Of a stretch of 64,000 bases of DNA, positions 34,927 through 44,283 are shown one piece after another. Within the stretch, counting starts at the first letter, position 1, and each line of letters starts with the position of its first letter. This stretch comes from Rhizobium indicum. Lineage in GTDB: Bacteria; Pseudomonadota; Alphaproteobacteria; Rhizobiales; Rhizobiaceae. The position numbers were made by a program, and so were the translations under genes. Location of the stretch: NCBI RefSeq assembly GCF_005862305.2, contig NZ_CP054021.1, forward strand, positions 620,001-684,000, read 5' to 3'. Under the pieces are notes generated by a model that did not search any database, had not been told where the DNA came from, and saw only the letters and a list, made by a program, of their open reading frames with translations.

Positions 34927-36192
34927 ATGACGATAACCGCTCCCCGCGATTTCCTGAAAAGCCTGTTCGACGCATCAGTTCGCGCCGCCGATCCGCTGAC
35001 CGGCATCAAGGCGCATCTGCCTGAAAGGCCCAAGGGAAGGACCGTGGTCATCGGCGCCGGCAAGGGCGCGGCGCAGATGGCGCGGGCGCTCGAAAGCGTC
35101 TGGGACGGACCGCTCGAAGGTGTGGTGGTCACCCGCTACGGCTATGGCTGCGAGACACGCGGCATCGAGATTATCGAGGCCGCCCATCCCGTGCCGGATG
35201 CGGCGGGGCTTGCCGCCGCAAAGCGGCTGATGGAGACGGTGAACGGGCTGACGGAAGACGATCTGGTGATCGCGCTGATCTGCGGCGGCGGCTCGGCGCT
35301 GCTGCCCGCCCCACCGGAGGGGCTGACCCTGGAAGACGAGATCGCGCTCAACGAAATGCTGCTTGCCTCGGGCGCGCCGATCTCGGCGATGAATGTGGTG
35401 CGAAAGCATCTCTCCACCATCAAGGGCGGAAGACTTGCGGCAGCGACCAAAGCGAGGGTCGTCAGTCTGATCGTCTCCGACATTCCCGGCGACAACCCGG
35501 CCCATGTCGCCTCCGGGCCGACGGTCCCTGATGGTTCGACGCGACACGATGCGCTCGACATCGTCAGGCAATACGGATTGCAGCTGCCGCAGGCAGCACT
35601 CGACCATCTGAACTCGCCGAGGGCCGACGCGCCGCGGCCGGACGATCCGGTCTTCTTAATGCACGCGCATCACATCATCGCCTCCGCCGGCGTCTCGCTG
35701 GAGGCCGCAGCGGCACTGGCAAAATCGCAGGGGATCGAGCCGGCCATTCTTTCGGATGCGATCGAGGGGGAATCGCGCGACGTGGCGCTGGTGCATGCGG
35801 CGATCGCCCGCGAGGTGTCGGGCCGGAACAGGCCGTTTCCGAAGCCGGTCGTCATCCTTTCCGGCGGCGAGACGACGGTGACGCTGAGAACCAGGGGTGG
35901 CAAGGGCGGACGCAACGGCGAATTCGCGCTCGCCATGGCGCTTGCGATCGACGGACAGGAGGGCATTCATGTCCTGGCAGCCGACACGGACGGGATCGAC
36001 GGCTCGGAGGATAATGCCGGCGCCTTTGCTGATGGCGGCACGGTGAGACGCCTGCGTGCTGCCGGACTCGATCCGCGCCGGCTGCTCGACGGCAATAACA
36101 GCTATTCAGGCTTTGCGGCCACCGGCGATCTGTTCGAAACCGGCCCGACCGGAACCAATGTCAATGATTTCAGGGCGATCCTGATCAGTTAG
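34927..36192 (+). CDS. ttuD: Glycerate 2-kinase / hydroxypyruvate reductase (MOFRL family)
   Basis: Protein of 421 residues of the GckA/TtuD family, which phosphorylates D-glycerate (many annotations say hydroxypyruvate reductase). N-terminal nucleotide-fold motifs: [67 protein letters not shown]. The MOFRL C-terminal domain has [26 protein letters not shown] and [17 protein letters not shown]. Separated by the palindromic repeat from the transporter operon but on the same strand, so co-transcription is possible. It ends 20 bp from the convergent epimerase gene. Confidence 0.88.
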   Translation: MTITAPRDFLKSLFDASVRAADPLTGIKAHLPERPKGRTVVIGAGKGAAQMARALESVWDGPLEGVVVTRYGYGCETRGIEIIEAAHPVPDAAGLAAAKRLMETVNGLTEDDLVIALICGGGSALLPAPPEGLTLEDEIALNEMLLASGAPISAMNVVRKHLSTIKGGRLAAATKARVVSLIVSDIPGDNPAHVASGPTVPDGSTRHDALDIVRQYGLQLPQAALDHLNSPRADAPRPDDPVFLMHAHHIIASAGVSLEAAAALAKSQGIEPAILSDAIEGESRDVALVHAAIAREVSGRNRPFPKPVVILSGGETTVTLRTRGGKGGRNGEFALAMALAIDGQEGIHVLAADTDGIDGSEDNAGAFADGGTVRRLRAAGLDPRRLLDGNNSYSGFAATGDLFETGPTGTNVNDFRAILIS

Positions 36193-36212
36193 GAAGTGGC
36201 GGAGATGGCGGA

Positions 36213-37169
36213 TCAGGTCTTGATCCGCCCCTGCCCGACCAGCCAGCCGACCGATTCCTGCACCGCCTGCAGGGAGGTGTATCTCGGGGTGTATCCCAGC
36301 AGGCGTTTGGCTTTGGCGATCGAGCAATTCGGGCTGCGGGCGATATGTTCCCAGGTCGCCTTCGCATCTTCGGCCGTCTGACTTTCGGCCCAGGCGTCGA
36401 ATGGGGCGAAGCTGAGCTTCGGCTCGTGCCCGAACCAGCGAGACATGGATTCGGCATAACCGCGAAGGGTCAATGCCTGCTCAGAGACCGCGTGGAAACT
36501 TTCGCCGATCGAGGCATTCCGGTTGGCAATCGCGCCCATGAACATCGCTGCCACATCATCGGCATGGACGTGATGAACGGTCTCCAAGCCGAAATGGGGC
36601 AGCGCCAGGGTCTCTCCGCGGGCAAGGGTCGAAAAGACCTGCAGGTTGAAATTGCCGGCCGGATTGAGCGGCGTCCAGCCGGGACCGACAATGTGCCCGG
36701 GATGGATGATGGTTGCCGGAAATCCGCGAAGCCTTGCCTGCTGCAGCAGATAGGTTTCGATCGCAGCCTTCTGCGTGCCATAGTCGCCGAAAGGAGACTT
36801 CGGCGCCTCTTCCAGCGTCGGCACGGCAGTGGGGTAGCCATGCGTCCAGATCGTGCCGGTATGCAGGAAGTGACCGACATGCCCCTGCAGCGCCGTCACC
36901 AGGTGCTCGGCACTTTCCAGCGTGAAGCTGATCATGTCGATGACGATATCGGCTTTCACTTCACGTACGGCCGGGCCGAACTCACCCGTCCGCTCCATGG
37001 CTGCCCGGTCCATCTGACGCTGATCGACGGAAGCCCAGGCGTGGTTTGCCGTATAGGGCTTCGCCGTGCCTCGGCTGATCGTGACGACGTCGTGACCTGC
37101 CTCCACCAGACGGGGAACGAGATAGGTTCCGACATGGCCCGTTGCTCCGACTACCAAAACCCGCATCAT
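36213..37169 (-). CDS. NAD-dependent epimerase/dehydratase-like protein
   Basis: Extended SDR, 318 residues. The Rossmann start VLVVGATGHVGTYLVPRLVE (about 4-23, GxxGxxG) is at the N-terminus. An IDMISF and HTGTIWTHGYP segment follows, and DYGTQKAAIETYLL supplies the Tyr-x-x-x-Lys pair (YGTQK). HVHADDVAAMFMGA matches the family. Strong site GGGAGGAACG before ATG 37169 (a second ATG directly follows). Substrate unknown; the gene looks monocistronic. Confidence 0.82.
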   Translation of the reverse strand: MMRVLVVGATGHVGTYLVPRLVEAGHDVVTISRGTAKPYTANHAWASVDQRQMDRAAMERTGEFGPAVREVKADIVIDMISFTLESAEHLVTALQGHVGHFLHTGTIWTHGYPTAVPTLEEAPKSPFGDYGTQKAAIETYLLQQARLRGFPATIIHPGHIVGPGWTPLNPAGNFNLQVFSTLARGETLALPHFGLETVHHVHADDVAAMFMGAIANRNASIGESFHAVSEQALTLRGYAESMSRWFGHEPKLSFAPFDAWAESQTAEDAKATWEHIARSPNCSIAKAKRLLGYTPRYTSLQAVQESVGWLVGQGRIKT

Positions 37170-37262
37170 CGTTCCTCCCTTGGAATTTCCGTGTTGAATA
37201 TGCTGCGCTCAGGTGATCCTGCAAGCAGACTTTTCGTGATCAAGTCGGCTCAACCAGGCCCG

Positions 37263-38219
37263 CTATCGATTCTTGAAAACAAGACAGGTGCCGCCGTGTT
37301 TGCGGATCTGGTTGCAGAGGTCGTTGGCTTCCAAGCGTGTCTGCCGGCCGATGCGGGCAGCATAACGCGGGCGAAAACCAAAGCTGCGGTCGCGCTGGCG
37401 CAGGATCAGCGGCTGCTCGGCATTCAAGGGTGTCGGCAGATCCTGCACGGCGTCGAGAAACATGCGCCGGGCCACCGCGACATTCGCATTCGCCGCAAGC
37501 TGGACGCCCCAGGGCGCCCATTCACCCTCCTGACGCCAGGGTGTGTCCTTCAATGTCCGCCGTTCGGCAAGCGCCACGCAGCCATCGAGAAACGGCTTGT
37601 CCTTGTCGAGCGGGGCGGCCGCATCTTCCGGGGGATTATCCTTCCATTCCTCGATCGTATGCGCGGTGATCGCCAGGACGTAACCGCGCGTCTCGTAAGG
37701 TAATCTCCCTGACGCTAGGTAAGATGAAAGTCCGTTTTCGCCGGCATTGTAGGCGGCGGCGGCAAGGCCGAGATTGCCGAAACGATTGCGCAATTCGTCG
37801 AGATACTGCGCCGATTTCCGCAGGGCTTCCAACACCTGGTAGCTGTCTTCAAGACCGCGCAGTTTCGCCGTTCCGGGCATGAATTGCGCAATCCCCTGCG
37901 CTCCCTTGAAGCTGACCGCATCGGGGCGAAAGGTGCTTTCCCGCCAGATGAGACGGGCGAAATAATCCGGCGGCAATTGATTGGCGCTGGCGAAATGCTC
38001 GATCGCGACGCAAAGGTCGCGGTTGAAACTATCTTTCCGGATGCAGAGCGTCTCACCCGATCCCGACGCCGAAGGACCTGAGTAGAGACATGCCGGCGCC
38101 CCAGTGCTTCCTTCCGGCTGGGCCATCATAGTGTCCGCTTGGGAAAACAGAAGACAGAGCGAAAGCATGGCCTTGGCCGATCTCATCGCAATGTCGGACT
38201 GACGTTTTCGGCGTGTCAT
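37263..38219 (-). CDS. Lytic transglycosylase (SLT domain)
   Basis: Peptidoglycan-cleaving transglycosylase, 318 residues. Signal-like N-terminus (about residues 12-32, MRSAKAMLSLCLLFSQADTM). SLT domain about 75-200: ARLIWRESTFRPDAVSFKGA with catalytic Glu in WRES, AQGIAQFMPGTA, AAAYNAGENGLSSYLASG and YVLAITAHTIEEW. The C-terminal 100 residues (RRMFLDAVQDLPTPLNAEQP, then GFRPRYAARIGRQTR) are a family-specific extension that may bind the cell wall; it ends RKHGGTCLVF, with a free Cys. Probably periplasmic. Start could be the ATG at 38219 or 38186. Confidence 0.85.
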   Translation of the reverse strand: MTRRKRQSDIAMRSAKAMLSLCLLFSQADTMMAQPEGSTGAPACLYSGPSASGSGETLCIRKDSFNRDLCVAIEHFASANQLPPDYFARLIWRESTFRPDAVSFKGAQGIAQFMPGTAKLRGLEDSYQVLEALRKSAQYLDELRNRFGNLGLAAAAYNAGENGLSSYLASGRLPYETRGYVLAITAHTIEEWKDNPPEDAAAPLDKDKPFLDGCVALAERRTLKDTPWRQEGEWAPWGVQLAANANVAVARRMFLDAVQDLPTPLNAEQPLILRQRDRSFGFRPRYAARIGRQTRLEANDLCNQIRKHGGTCLVFKNR

Positions 38220-38439
38220 CGGATCTCATGAGGTTTGAACTTCCATCACGACGCTGGATTCTAGATATCATCGATCGAGGCACGAAGCTTCCCCATTTCC
38301 ATATCTGCACCTGAGTTGCTGGCACGGACTGGTCACAGGTTTCTAATTTCGCCATCGATTTTGGAACAAACATATTCGACCTGCCATGGTCGTCGCGTCA
38401 TCCTGTTTACCAGGAAATCGAGCAAACGAGGATACGCAG

Positions 38440-39162
38440 ATGATTGATCTCCACTACTGGCCGACGCCGAACGGCAAGAAGGTTTCGATCTTCCTGGAGG
38501 AAACCGGCACTCCCTATCGGCTGGTGCCGGTCAATATCGGGCGGGGCGACCAGTTCAGACCCGATTATCTAAAGCTCAACCCCAATCACCGCATGCCTGC
38601 CATTGTCGATCACGAGCCTGCCGATGGCGGCGGTCCCTTGAGCGTGTTCGAATCCGGCGCGATCCTCTTCTATCTCGCCGAGAAGACCGGCAAATTCTGG
38701 CCGCAGGATCTGCGTGGCAAATACGAGGTCACGCAATGGGTGATCTGGCAGATGGCGAACCAGGGGCCAAAACTCGGCGAAGCCGGTCATTTCCGCCGCC
38801 TCGGCGATCGCGAAGGCGATCAGTCCTATGCGGTGCGGCGCTTCACCGACGAAGCCAACCGCCTTTACGGCGTTCTCAACATGCGGCTTCGCGACCAGCG
38901 TTATCTCGCCGGTGACGAATTCACCATCGCCGACATCGTCAGCTATCCCTGGACCGTCAACTGGCAGGCCCAGGGTCAGGACATCAACGAATTCAAGCAT
39001 TTCAAGCGATGGTTCGAGGAGCTCAGTGCACGGCCCGGCGTCCAGCGCGGCCTTGCGGTCGGCGCCGATCTCGGCACCGATAACAGCAAGCTCTCCGAAG
39101 AAGAGCAGGCACGCATCCGCAAGATCCTCTACAACCAGCGCGCCCTTCCCGTTCCGGATTGA
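38440..39162 (+). CDS. Nu-class glutathione S-transferase (YfcG/YghU type)
   Basis: A 240-residue GST starting at ATG 38440 (MIDLHYWPTPNGKKVSIFLE) with GAGGATACGCAG upstream. The Nu-class opening TPNGKKV and DQFRPDYLKLNPNHRMPAIV precede the glutathione-binding ESGAILFYLAEK. The all-alpha C-terminal domain has QWVIWQMANQGPKLGEAGHF and YLAGDEFTIADIVSYPW. Such enzymes act as glutathione disulfide reductases. A longer start upstream (38386) is unlikely. A second, different Nu-class GST sits at 45791. Confidence 0.88.
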   Translation: MIDLHYWPTPNGKKVSIFLEETGTPYRLVPVNIGRGDQFRPDYLKLNPNHRMPAIVDHEPADGGGPLSVFESGAILFYLAEKTGKFWPQDLRGKYEVTQWVIWQMANQGPKLGEAGHFRRLGDREGDQSYAVRRFTDEANRLYGVLNMRLRDQRYLAGDEFTIADIVSYPWTVNWQAQGQDINEFKHFKRWFEELSARPGVQRGLAVGADLGTDNSKLSEEEQARIRKILYNQRALPVPD

Positions 39163-39259
39163 GCCCAAGCAATTGCAGCAAAAGGGCGTAGCGGTTTTGC
39201 GTCCGGAATTGCCCAACAACAAGGCGCAACGGAGCGACATTCTTCCAGAATGCCTGCAC

Positions 39260-39292
39260 AAAAAAGCCGCCGGGCCATATGGCCGCGGCGGT
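39260..39292 (-). terminator. Terminator downstream of the peroxiredoxin gene
   Basis: Hairpin with arms GCCGCC / GGCGGT and inner GGCC-ATAT-GGCC. On the minus strand it ends in TTTTTTG. It lies between the convergent GST and peroxiredoxin genes and may serve both. Confidence 0.75.
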
Positions 39293-39317
39293 CTGGAGAA
39301 TGGCTTGAAAGCAGTAA

Positions 39318-39977
39318 TCAGGCCGTCGGCTGCTTGGTCTTCCTGAGATAGGGCAGAACCGTATCGAAGGAGCCGAAACGCGTGATCGCGTCTTCGTTGG
39401 AAACCGCGGCGGTGATGATGACATCCTCGCCCTGATTCCAGTTAGCCGGTGTGGCCACCTGGTGCTTGGCCGTCAGCTGGATGGAATCGATGGCGCGCAG
39501 GATCTCATTGAAATTGCGGCCTGTCGTCATCGGATAGGTCAGGATCAGCTTGATCTTCTTATCCGGACCGATGATGAAGACCGAACGCACCGTCGCATTG
39601 TCGGCAGGCGTGCGGCCTTCCGAGCTCTCGCCAGCGCCGGCCGGCAGCATGTCGTAGAGCTTGGCGACCTTGAGGTCCTTGTCACCGATCAGCGGATATT
39701 CGACGTCGAAGCCTGTGGCGGTCTTGATGTCGTTCTTCCACTTGGCATGGCTTTCGACCGGATCGACGGAGATGCCGATGATCTTGGCGCCACGCTTGGT
39801 AAACTCCCCTGCGAGGCCGGCCATGGCGCCAAGCTCAGTGGTGCAAACCGGCGTGAAATTCTTCGGATGCGAGAACAGGACGGCCCAGCCGCTGCCGATC
39901 CACTCATGGAAGCTGATCGGTCCCTGGGTGGTGTCGGCGGTAAAATCGGGGGCAATATCGTTGATACGTAAGCTCAT
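39318..39977 (-). CDS. Peroxiredoxin, 1-Cys (Prx6) type
   Basis: A 219-residue peroxiredoxin that reduces hydroperoxides. The peroxidatic Cys is in FTPVCTTELG (about residues 41-50), inside VLFSHPKNFTPVCTTELG. GRNFNEILRAIDSIQL and the C-terminal DAITRFGSFDTVLPYLRKT match the AhpC/TSA C-terminal part. No obvious resolving Cys is present, which supports the 1-Cys class. Start ATG 39977. Terminator downstream; the gene is monocistronic. Confidence 0.93.
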   Translation of the reverse strand: MSLRINDIAPDFTADTTQGPISFHEWIGSGWAVLFSHPKNFTPVCTTELGAMAGLAGEFTKRGAKIIGISVDPVESHAKWKNDIKTATGFDVEYPLIGDKDLKVAKLYDMLPAGAGESSEGRTPADNATVRSVFIIGPDKKIKLILTYPMTTGRNFNEILRAIDSIQLTAKHQVATPANWNQGEDVIITAAVSNEDAITRFGSFDTVLPYLRKTKQPTA

Positions 39978-40210
39978 GGTCGGCCCTCCAAAGCCTTGTG
40001 TTCAATGTTGTTTATCTCAAATCGAGGCCATGGGATCCGTCCGCCGGAAGCGGTCGCGAGATTGCGGTCAAAAGGATCGCACCGGCCGAAGGTAAAAACT
40101 TCCCATTCCAGGATTTTAAGTAATTCATATACCACGATCACCGAAGGCATGCTCTTTCGATTTCCGGCCTGCTCCGACATTATTTTTCCGGCAAGTGCGC
40201 GCGATGAAGA

Positions 40211-40232
40211 GACCGATGGCTTTCCATCGGTC
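40211..40232 (-). terminator. Hairpin downstream of the TRAP operon
   Basis: Perfect 9-bp stem GACCGATGG / CCATCGGTC with a CTTT loop, 37 bp beyond the TRAP binding-protein stop. The minus-strand tail is T-poor (TCTCTTCAT), so it is a weak or Rho-assisted terminator or a 3'-end stabiliser. Confidence 0.45.
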
Positions 40233-40268
40233 CCGTCAAAAGCAGCAGGAGAACCGCCCGCCCCTCGC

Positions 40269-41267
40269 TCAGGCGGCCTGGACGGATTTGATCCTGTCGA
40301 TGCCGCCGACAACAGGCGCGAAATCGTCCCACACCCCCTGGGCGCCCTTCTGCCATTCGTCGAAGGCTTCCGGCTTCAAGAGCTTTCCGCCGTGGCCGAG
40401 CGCCGTCTCGACGGATTTGGATTCGTCGTCGACGATCAGCTGGTTGAAATAGGCAGCGCCTTCGCTGGAAGCCTGCTGGAACACCGCCTTCTGCTCGTCG
40501 TTGAGGCCGGCCCAGAAGGTCGAGGTATAATAGATGACGCCGGATGCCCAGATGTGGCCGGTCTCGGTCATGTCGGGCACCACCTCATAGAGCTTGAAGC
40601 CGGCATAGGCCGATTTGGTCAGGTCCATCGCGTCGGCGACACCGGTTGCGAGCGCATTATAGGTCTCGGTGATCGGAATGCCGATCGGCGTCGTGCCGAA
40701 TGCGCTCCAGAGCTTGGTGTGCAACGGGCTCTGGATGACGCGGATGCGCTTGCCCTTGAGCTGCTCCGGCCGCGTCACCGGTTCCTTGGTCAGGAGATGG
40801 CGGGCGCCGTAATTGATGAAATCGCCGACGACGAAATTCTGCGCCTGCAGTTTCTGCTTGAGATCGGCGCCGACATCGCCGGCGACGGTCCTGCGAACAT
40901 GGTCGGCATCGCGGAAGAGGAAGGGCAGATCGAGGATCTGCAGTTCCGGCGCCCAGCCGGAGAGCGACGAGACCGTCGAGAGGCTCGCCTGGATGGAGCC
41001 GAGCCGCACGCCTTCGGCCACTTCCTTCTCGCCGCCGAGCGCACCATTCCTGACGATATTGAACTTGAACTGGCCGGGAAGCTTCGCTTCGACCAGTTCG
41101 CCGATCTTCACCCAGATCTTCGTTTCCGGCTTGTCGTCGCCGAGCAGCGAGGCGATCGTGATCGTCGTCGTGCGGGCGGCGGCCGTGCGGACGAAGGCGG
41201 GCGCTGCAAGCGCGGTTCCGGCGAGAGCGGCGGTCTTCAGAAAATTGCGTCGGTTGAAATTGTCCAT
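40269..41267 (-). CDS. TRAP transporter substrate-binding protein (DctP type)
   Basis: A 332-residue binding protein starting at ATG 41267 (MDNFNRRNFLKTAALAGTAL). The twin-arginine motif RRNFLK and the hydrophobic segment ALAGTALAAPAFVRTAAA mark a Tat or Sec export signal. The mature part begins TTTITIASLLGDDKP. DctP landmarks: VRNGALGGEKEVAEGVRLGS, GKRIRVIQSPLHTKLWSAFG (Arg that coordinates carboxylate or sulfonate), PIPITETYNAL-type ETYNALATGVADAMD, and AGLNDEQKAVFQQA. Ligands of this family are acids; an organosulfonate is plausible beside an SsuD-like enzyme. Confidence 0.88.
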   Translation of the reverse strand: MDNFNRRNFLKTAALAGTALAAPAFVRTAAARTTTITIASLLGDDKPETKIWVKIGELVEAKLPGQFKFNIVRNGALGGEKEVAEGVRLGSIQASLSTVSSLSGWAPELQILDLPFLFRDADHVRRTVAGDVGADLKQKLQAQNFVVGDFINYGARHLLTKEPVTRPEQLKGKRIRVIQSPLHTKLWSAFGTTPIGIPITETYNALATGVADAMDLTKSAYAGFKLYEVVPDMTETGHIWASGVIYYTSTFWAGLNDEQKAVFQQASSEGAAYFNQLIVDDESKSVETALGHGGKLLKPEAFDEWQKGAQGVWDDFAPVVGGIDRIKSVQAA

Positions 41268-41280
41268 GGGGTTGTCCTGT

Positions 41281-43113
41281 TTACGAGAAGATGATGGCCC
41301 AGGCGCAAAGGATTGCCAGCGAGACCAGGAGAGCGAGCAGATAGGGAACCACCGCCCGAAAGAGCTCTGAGGCGGGAATGCGCGTGACGCCACTGACGAC
41401 GAAGATCAGCATGCCGAGCGGCGGCGTCAGTCCGTGGATCATCAGGTTGACGACGATGATCACGCCGAACTGAATGGGATCGATGCCGGCGGCGACCGCT
41501 GCCGGCAGCAGGATCGGGCCGAAAAGCAGGATAGCAGCGCCGATATCGAGAACGAGGCCGACGACCAGCAGGATGACGTTCGACAGCAGGATGACCGCAA
41601 GCGCGCTGCCGCCGAGCACTGTCGTCAGATGCGAGATCAACCCGGACACGTCGTCGACCGCCAGCAGGAAGGCAAAGGGGCCCGCTGTGCCGATGAGAAG
41701 GCCGATCGCCGCCGCTTCGACTGCTGCTTGGCGAAAGGCGGCATAGAACGAGAGAATGCCGAGGCGCGCACCGATGCCGAGTAGCAGTGTGTAAAAAGCA
41801 GCAAGAGCAGCGGCTTCCGTGGTGGTGACGATACCGATGCGGATGCCGACGACGACGATGACGCCGAGCCCGAGAGCCGGGATTGCCTGGACCGCTGACT
41901 GCCAGCGCTGTCTCGCATTTGCGCGCGGCAAAGGCACCTGCTCACGCACGGTCAGATGGATGGCGACCGCCAGGCATATGGCCATCAGGCCGCCGGCGAA
42001 GAAACCGCCGACGAGCAGCGAGCCGACGGAAAGATTGGTCGCCGTCGCAAGGATGAGAAATGCGATCGACGGCGGGATGACATTGTCGAGAACCGATGTC
42101 GAGGCGATGATCGCCGCCGCCTGCGCCGGCCGATAGCCGTGTTTGACCAGCTCGGGCTGGAAGGTCGAGGCGCCGAAGGCGGCGTTTGCGACCGACGAGC
42201 CGGAAGCGCCGGAAAACAGGACGCTGGTCAAAAGCGTCGTCTGCGCCAGCCCGGCCCGGCGATGGCCGACCATGGCGGCGGCGAAGCGCACGAGCTGGTT
42301 GGCGACTCCGGAGGCCGTCAGGAGGCCGCCGGCGAGCAGGAAGAAGGGAATGGCGAGCAGCAGGAATTTCGAGATGCCGGTGACGGTGGCGGAAACGATC
42401 GCCGGCTCCGGCAGGCTGCTGCCGAAGGCGATGACGACATAGGCCGCGGCAAGAAAGGCGTGCGGCAGTGGCGCAGCAAGCACGAGGCCGACCGCGGCGA
42501 TCAGTCCGAGGAAGATGCTCGGCGGCCAGTCGAGATCGAGCGCGACATGCGGGATGCCGGCATAGAGCGCGACACCGACGGCAAGCGAGATCACAACCGG
42601 CACGATCTTGCCTTCGGCGATGCGCTGCAGAAGCAGCACGACGAGGATCAGCGCGCCGCCAGCGCCGAGGAAACCGAAGCGGATCCATTCCGGCACGCCG
42701 AGCGTCGGCGAGACGCCGCCGAGCATCGTCATGATCTCGCTGCCGCCGAAGCTCAGGATCAGCGCCGAAAGCACGGTGAAGACGTCGGCGCCGATCGGCG
42801 TGACCTTCTGCAGGCTTTCCGGCAGCATCTTGACGAAGACGTCGAGGCGCATGGCAAGCGCGCTGTTGAGGCTGAGGGGCGCGCCGAGCGCGATCAGACC
42901 AACATGCAGCCAGATGCCGAGATCCTCGGCGCCGATGAAGCCGGCGCTGAAGAAATAGCGCAGGCAGACTGTGACGAGCACCATCAAGAGCAGTACGGCC
43001 AGAACGACTGCCGCGGCAATGCCGAGAATCGCTTCGATCACCCGCAGCAGGCGCGCTGCCACCCCGCTATCTGGAGCGGCCTGTTCGATCGGATGAAATT
43101 CACTGGTGGCCAC
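41281..43113 (-). CDS. TRAP transporter permease, fused DctQ-DctM
   Basis: A 610-residue membrane protein with the small DctQ-type four-helix part (about residues 20-165, ILGIAAAVVLAVLLLMVLVT) fused to the large DctM-type permease of about 12 spans (from about 170). DctM landmarks: SVLFSGASGSSVANAAFGAS, IASTSVLDNVIPPSIAFLIL, and VNLMIHGLTPPLGMLIFVVS. Sodium-driven uptake of the ligand held by the DctP-like protein. Fused versions are common. Its stop is 14 bp from the binding-protein start and its start is 25 bp from the SsuD-like stop, so one operon is likely. Confidence 0.9.
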   Translation of the reverse strand: MATSEFHPIEQAAPDSGVAARLLRVIEAILGIAAAVVLAVLLLMVLVTVCLRYFFSAGFIGAEDLGIWLHVGLIALGAPLSLNSALAMRLDVFVKMLPESLQKVTPIGADVFTVLSALILSFGGSEIMTMLGGVSPTLGVPEWIRFGFLGAGGALILVVLLLQRIAEGKIVPVVISLAVGVALYAGIPHVALDLDWPPSIFLGLIAAVGLVLAAPLPHAFLAAAYVVIAFGSSLPEPAIVSATVTGISKFLLLAIPFFLLAGGLLTASGVANQLVRFAAAMVGHRRAGLAQTTLLTSVLFSGASGSSVANAAFGASTFQPELVKHGYRPAQAAAIIASTSVLDNVIPPSIAFLILATATNLSVGSLLVGGFFAGGLMAICLAVAIHLTVREQVPLPRANARQRWQSAVQAIPALGLGVIVVVGIRIGIVTTTEAAALAAFYTLLLGIGARLGILSFYAAFRQAAVEAAAIGLLIGTAGPFAFLLAVDDVSGLISHLTTVLGGSALAVILLSNVILLVVGLVLDIGAAILLFGPILLPAAVAAGIDPIQFGVIIVVNLMIHGLTPPLGMLIFVVSGVTRIPASELFRAVVPYLLALLVSLAILCAWAIIFS

Positions 43114-43137
43114 AAAACTTACCTTCTGGCGAGAGGA

Positions 43138-44268
43138 TCAGGCGCTCTTGACGGTCGAAAGATCGCGATCGAAGAGCGTCGACCAGGTGTAGTTCCGCGC
43201 CTTCGAGACTTCCCTGCTGACATCGAGCCGCGGCAGCACCTTTTCGCCGAAACGATAGGCTTCCTCAAGCAGCGGCATGCCAGAAAGAATAAAAGTGTCG
43301 ACGCCAGCCTTCTGATAGGCTTCGAGCGTGCGCAGAACCGTATCCGGCGAACCGACGATCGCCGTACCGGGACCGGGCCTCACCAGGCCGATGCCGGCCC
43401 AGAGGTTCGGCGCGACTTCGAGATCGCGAAGGTTCTCCGGCTTGAGGCCGCCGTGCAGCGCCGTCATGCGCTGCTGGCCGACGGAATCGCTTCTTGCAAC
43501 GAAGCGCTGGTTGGCGCTGATCGCCGCATCATCCATGCGGTCATAGAGGTCGGCCGCCGCCTCCCAGGCTTTTTCGTCGGTGTCGCGAACGATGACATAG
43601 AGGCGGATGCCATATTCCAGTTCACGACCGTAATGGGCGGCACGCGCCTTCACCGCTTCGACCTTTTCGCCGATCTGGGCGGGCGTCTCGCCCCAGGAGA
43701 GATAGGTGTCCACATGTTTCGCCGCGACCTCAAGCGCCTTATCCGAGGAGCCACCGAACCAGAGCGGCGGTGGTGCGATGCTCTCGCCGACCGGCAAGGC
43801 GAGCTTGGCGCCGTCCGTCGAGAAATACTTGCCCTGATGGGTAACGCTCTCACCGGCAAAGAGCCGGTGCCAAAGCTGAAGATATTCCTCCGCCATGTCA
43901 TAGCGCTCGTCATGCGGCAGCATCATGCCATAGGCGCCGAGCATCTTGGCGTCGCCGGAGACGACATTGATGAGCAGCCGGCCACGGGCGAATTCCTGAA
44001 AGGTGGCGGCCATCTTGGCAAGCAGTGTCGGCGCGACGAGGCCGGGATGGACGGCGACGAGGAAACGCAGTCGCTCGGTGTGAGCAAGCAGCGCACTCGC
44101 CAGCACCCAGACGTCGTGGGCGCCGGTCGCAAACAGCGCGCCGGTGTAGCCCAGATGGTCATAGGCCTGGGCAAGCTGCTTGTAGTAACCGTAATCGACC
44201 TGACGTGAGCCTTCCGGCTGCCAGGGATAGGCGCCGTCGGGCGCGCACATGTACCAGAAAACGTTCAT
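43138..44268 (-). CDS. ssuD: FMNH2-dependent alkanesulfonate monooxygenase (SsuD-like)
   Basis: Luciferase-like monooxygenase of 376 residues. Bacterial SsuD oxidises alkanesulfonates to aldehyde and sulfite with reduced flavin from a partner reductase. Typical features: MNVFWYMCAPDGAYPW, GHTERLRFLVAVHPGL-type segment AHTERLRFLVAVHPGLVAPT, INVVSGDAKMLGAYG, PHDERYDMAEEYLQLWHRLF, PPPLWFGGSSDKALEVAAKH and VGSPDTVLRTLEAYQKAGVD. In known SsuD the active site has a Cys54-like residue, and here LFATGAHD replaces it, so specificity may differ. No SsuE reductase is visible nearby. Start ATG 44268, 15 bp from the SsuA-like stop. Confidence 0.87.
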   Translation of the reverse strand: MNVFWYMCAPDGAYPWQPEGSRQVDYGYYKQLAQAYDHLGYTGALFATGAHDVWVLASALLAHTERLRFLVAVHPGLVAPTLLAKMAATFQEFARGRLLINVVSGDAKMLGAYGMMLPHDERYDMAEEYLQLWHRLFAGESVTHQGKYFSTDGAKLALPVGESIAPPPLWFGGSSDKALEVAAKHVDTYLSWGETPAQIGEKVEAVKARAAHYGRELEYGIRLYVIVRDTDEKAWEAAADLYDRMDDAAISANQRFVARSDSVGQQRMTALHGGLKPENLRDLEVAPNLWAGIGLVRPGPGTAIVGSPDTVLRTLEAYQKAGVDTFILSGMPLLEEAYRFGEKVLPRLDVSREVSKARNYTWSTLFDRDLSTVKSA

Positions 44269-44283
44269 CGCCTGATTCCTTCG

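Noticed and set aside
38363..38390. EcfG-like promoter GGAAC before the GST at 38440
   Set aside because: No TT at 18-19 nt spacing; the -10 position does not match.
41956..44208. 750-codon plus-strand frame opposite the TRAP permease and SsuD-like genes
   Set aside because: Arg/Asp/Glu-rich low-complexity product typical of an antisense shadow; the minus-strand genes have clear motifs.
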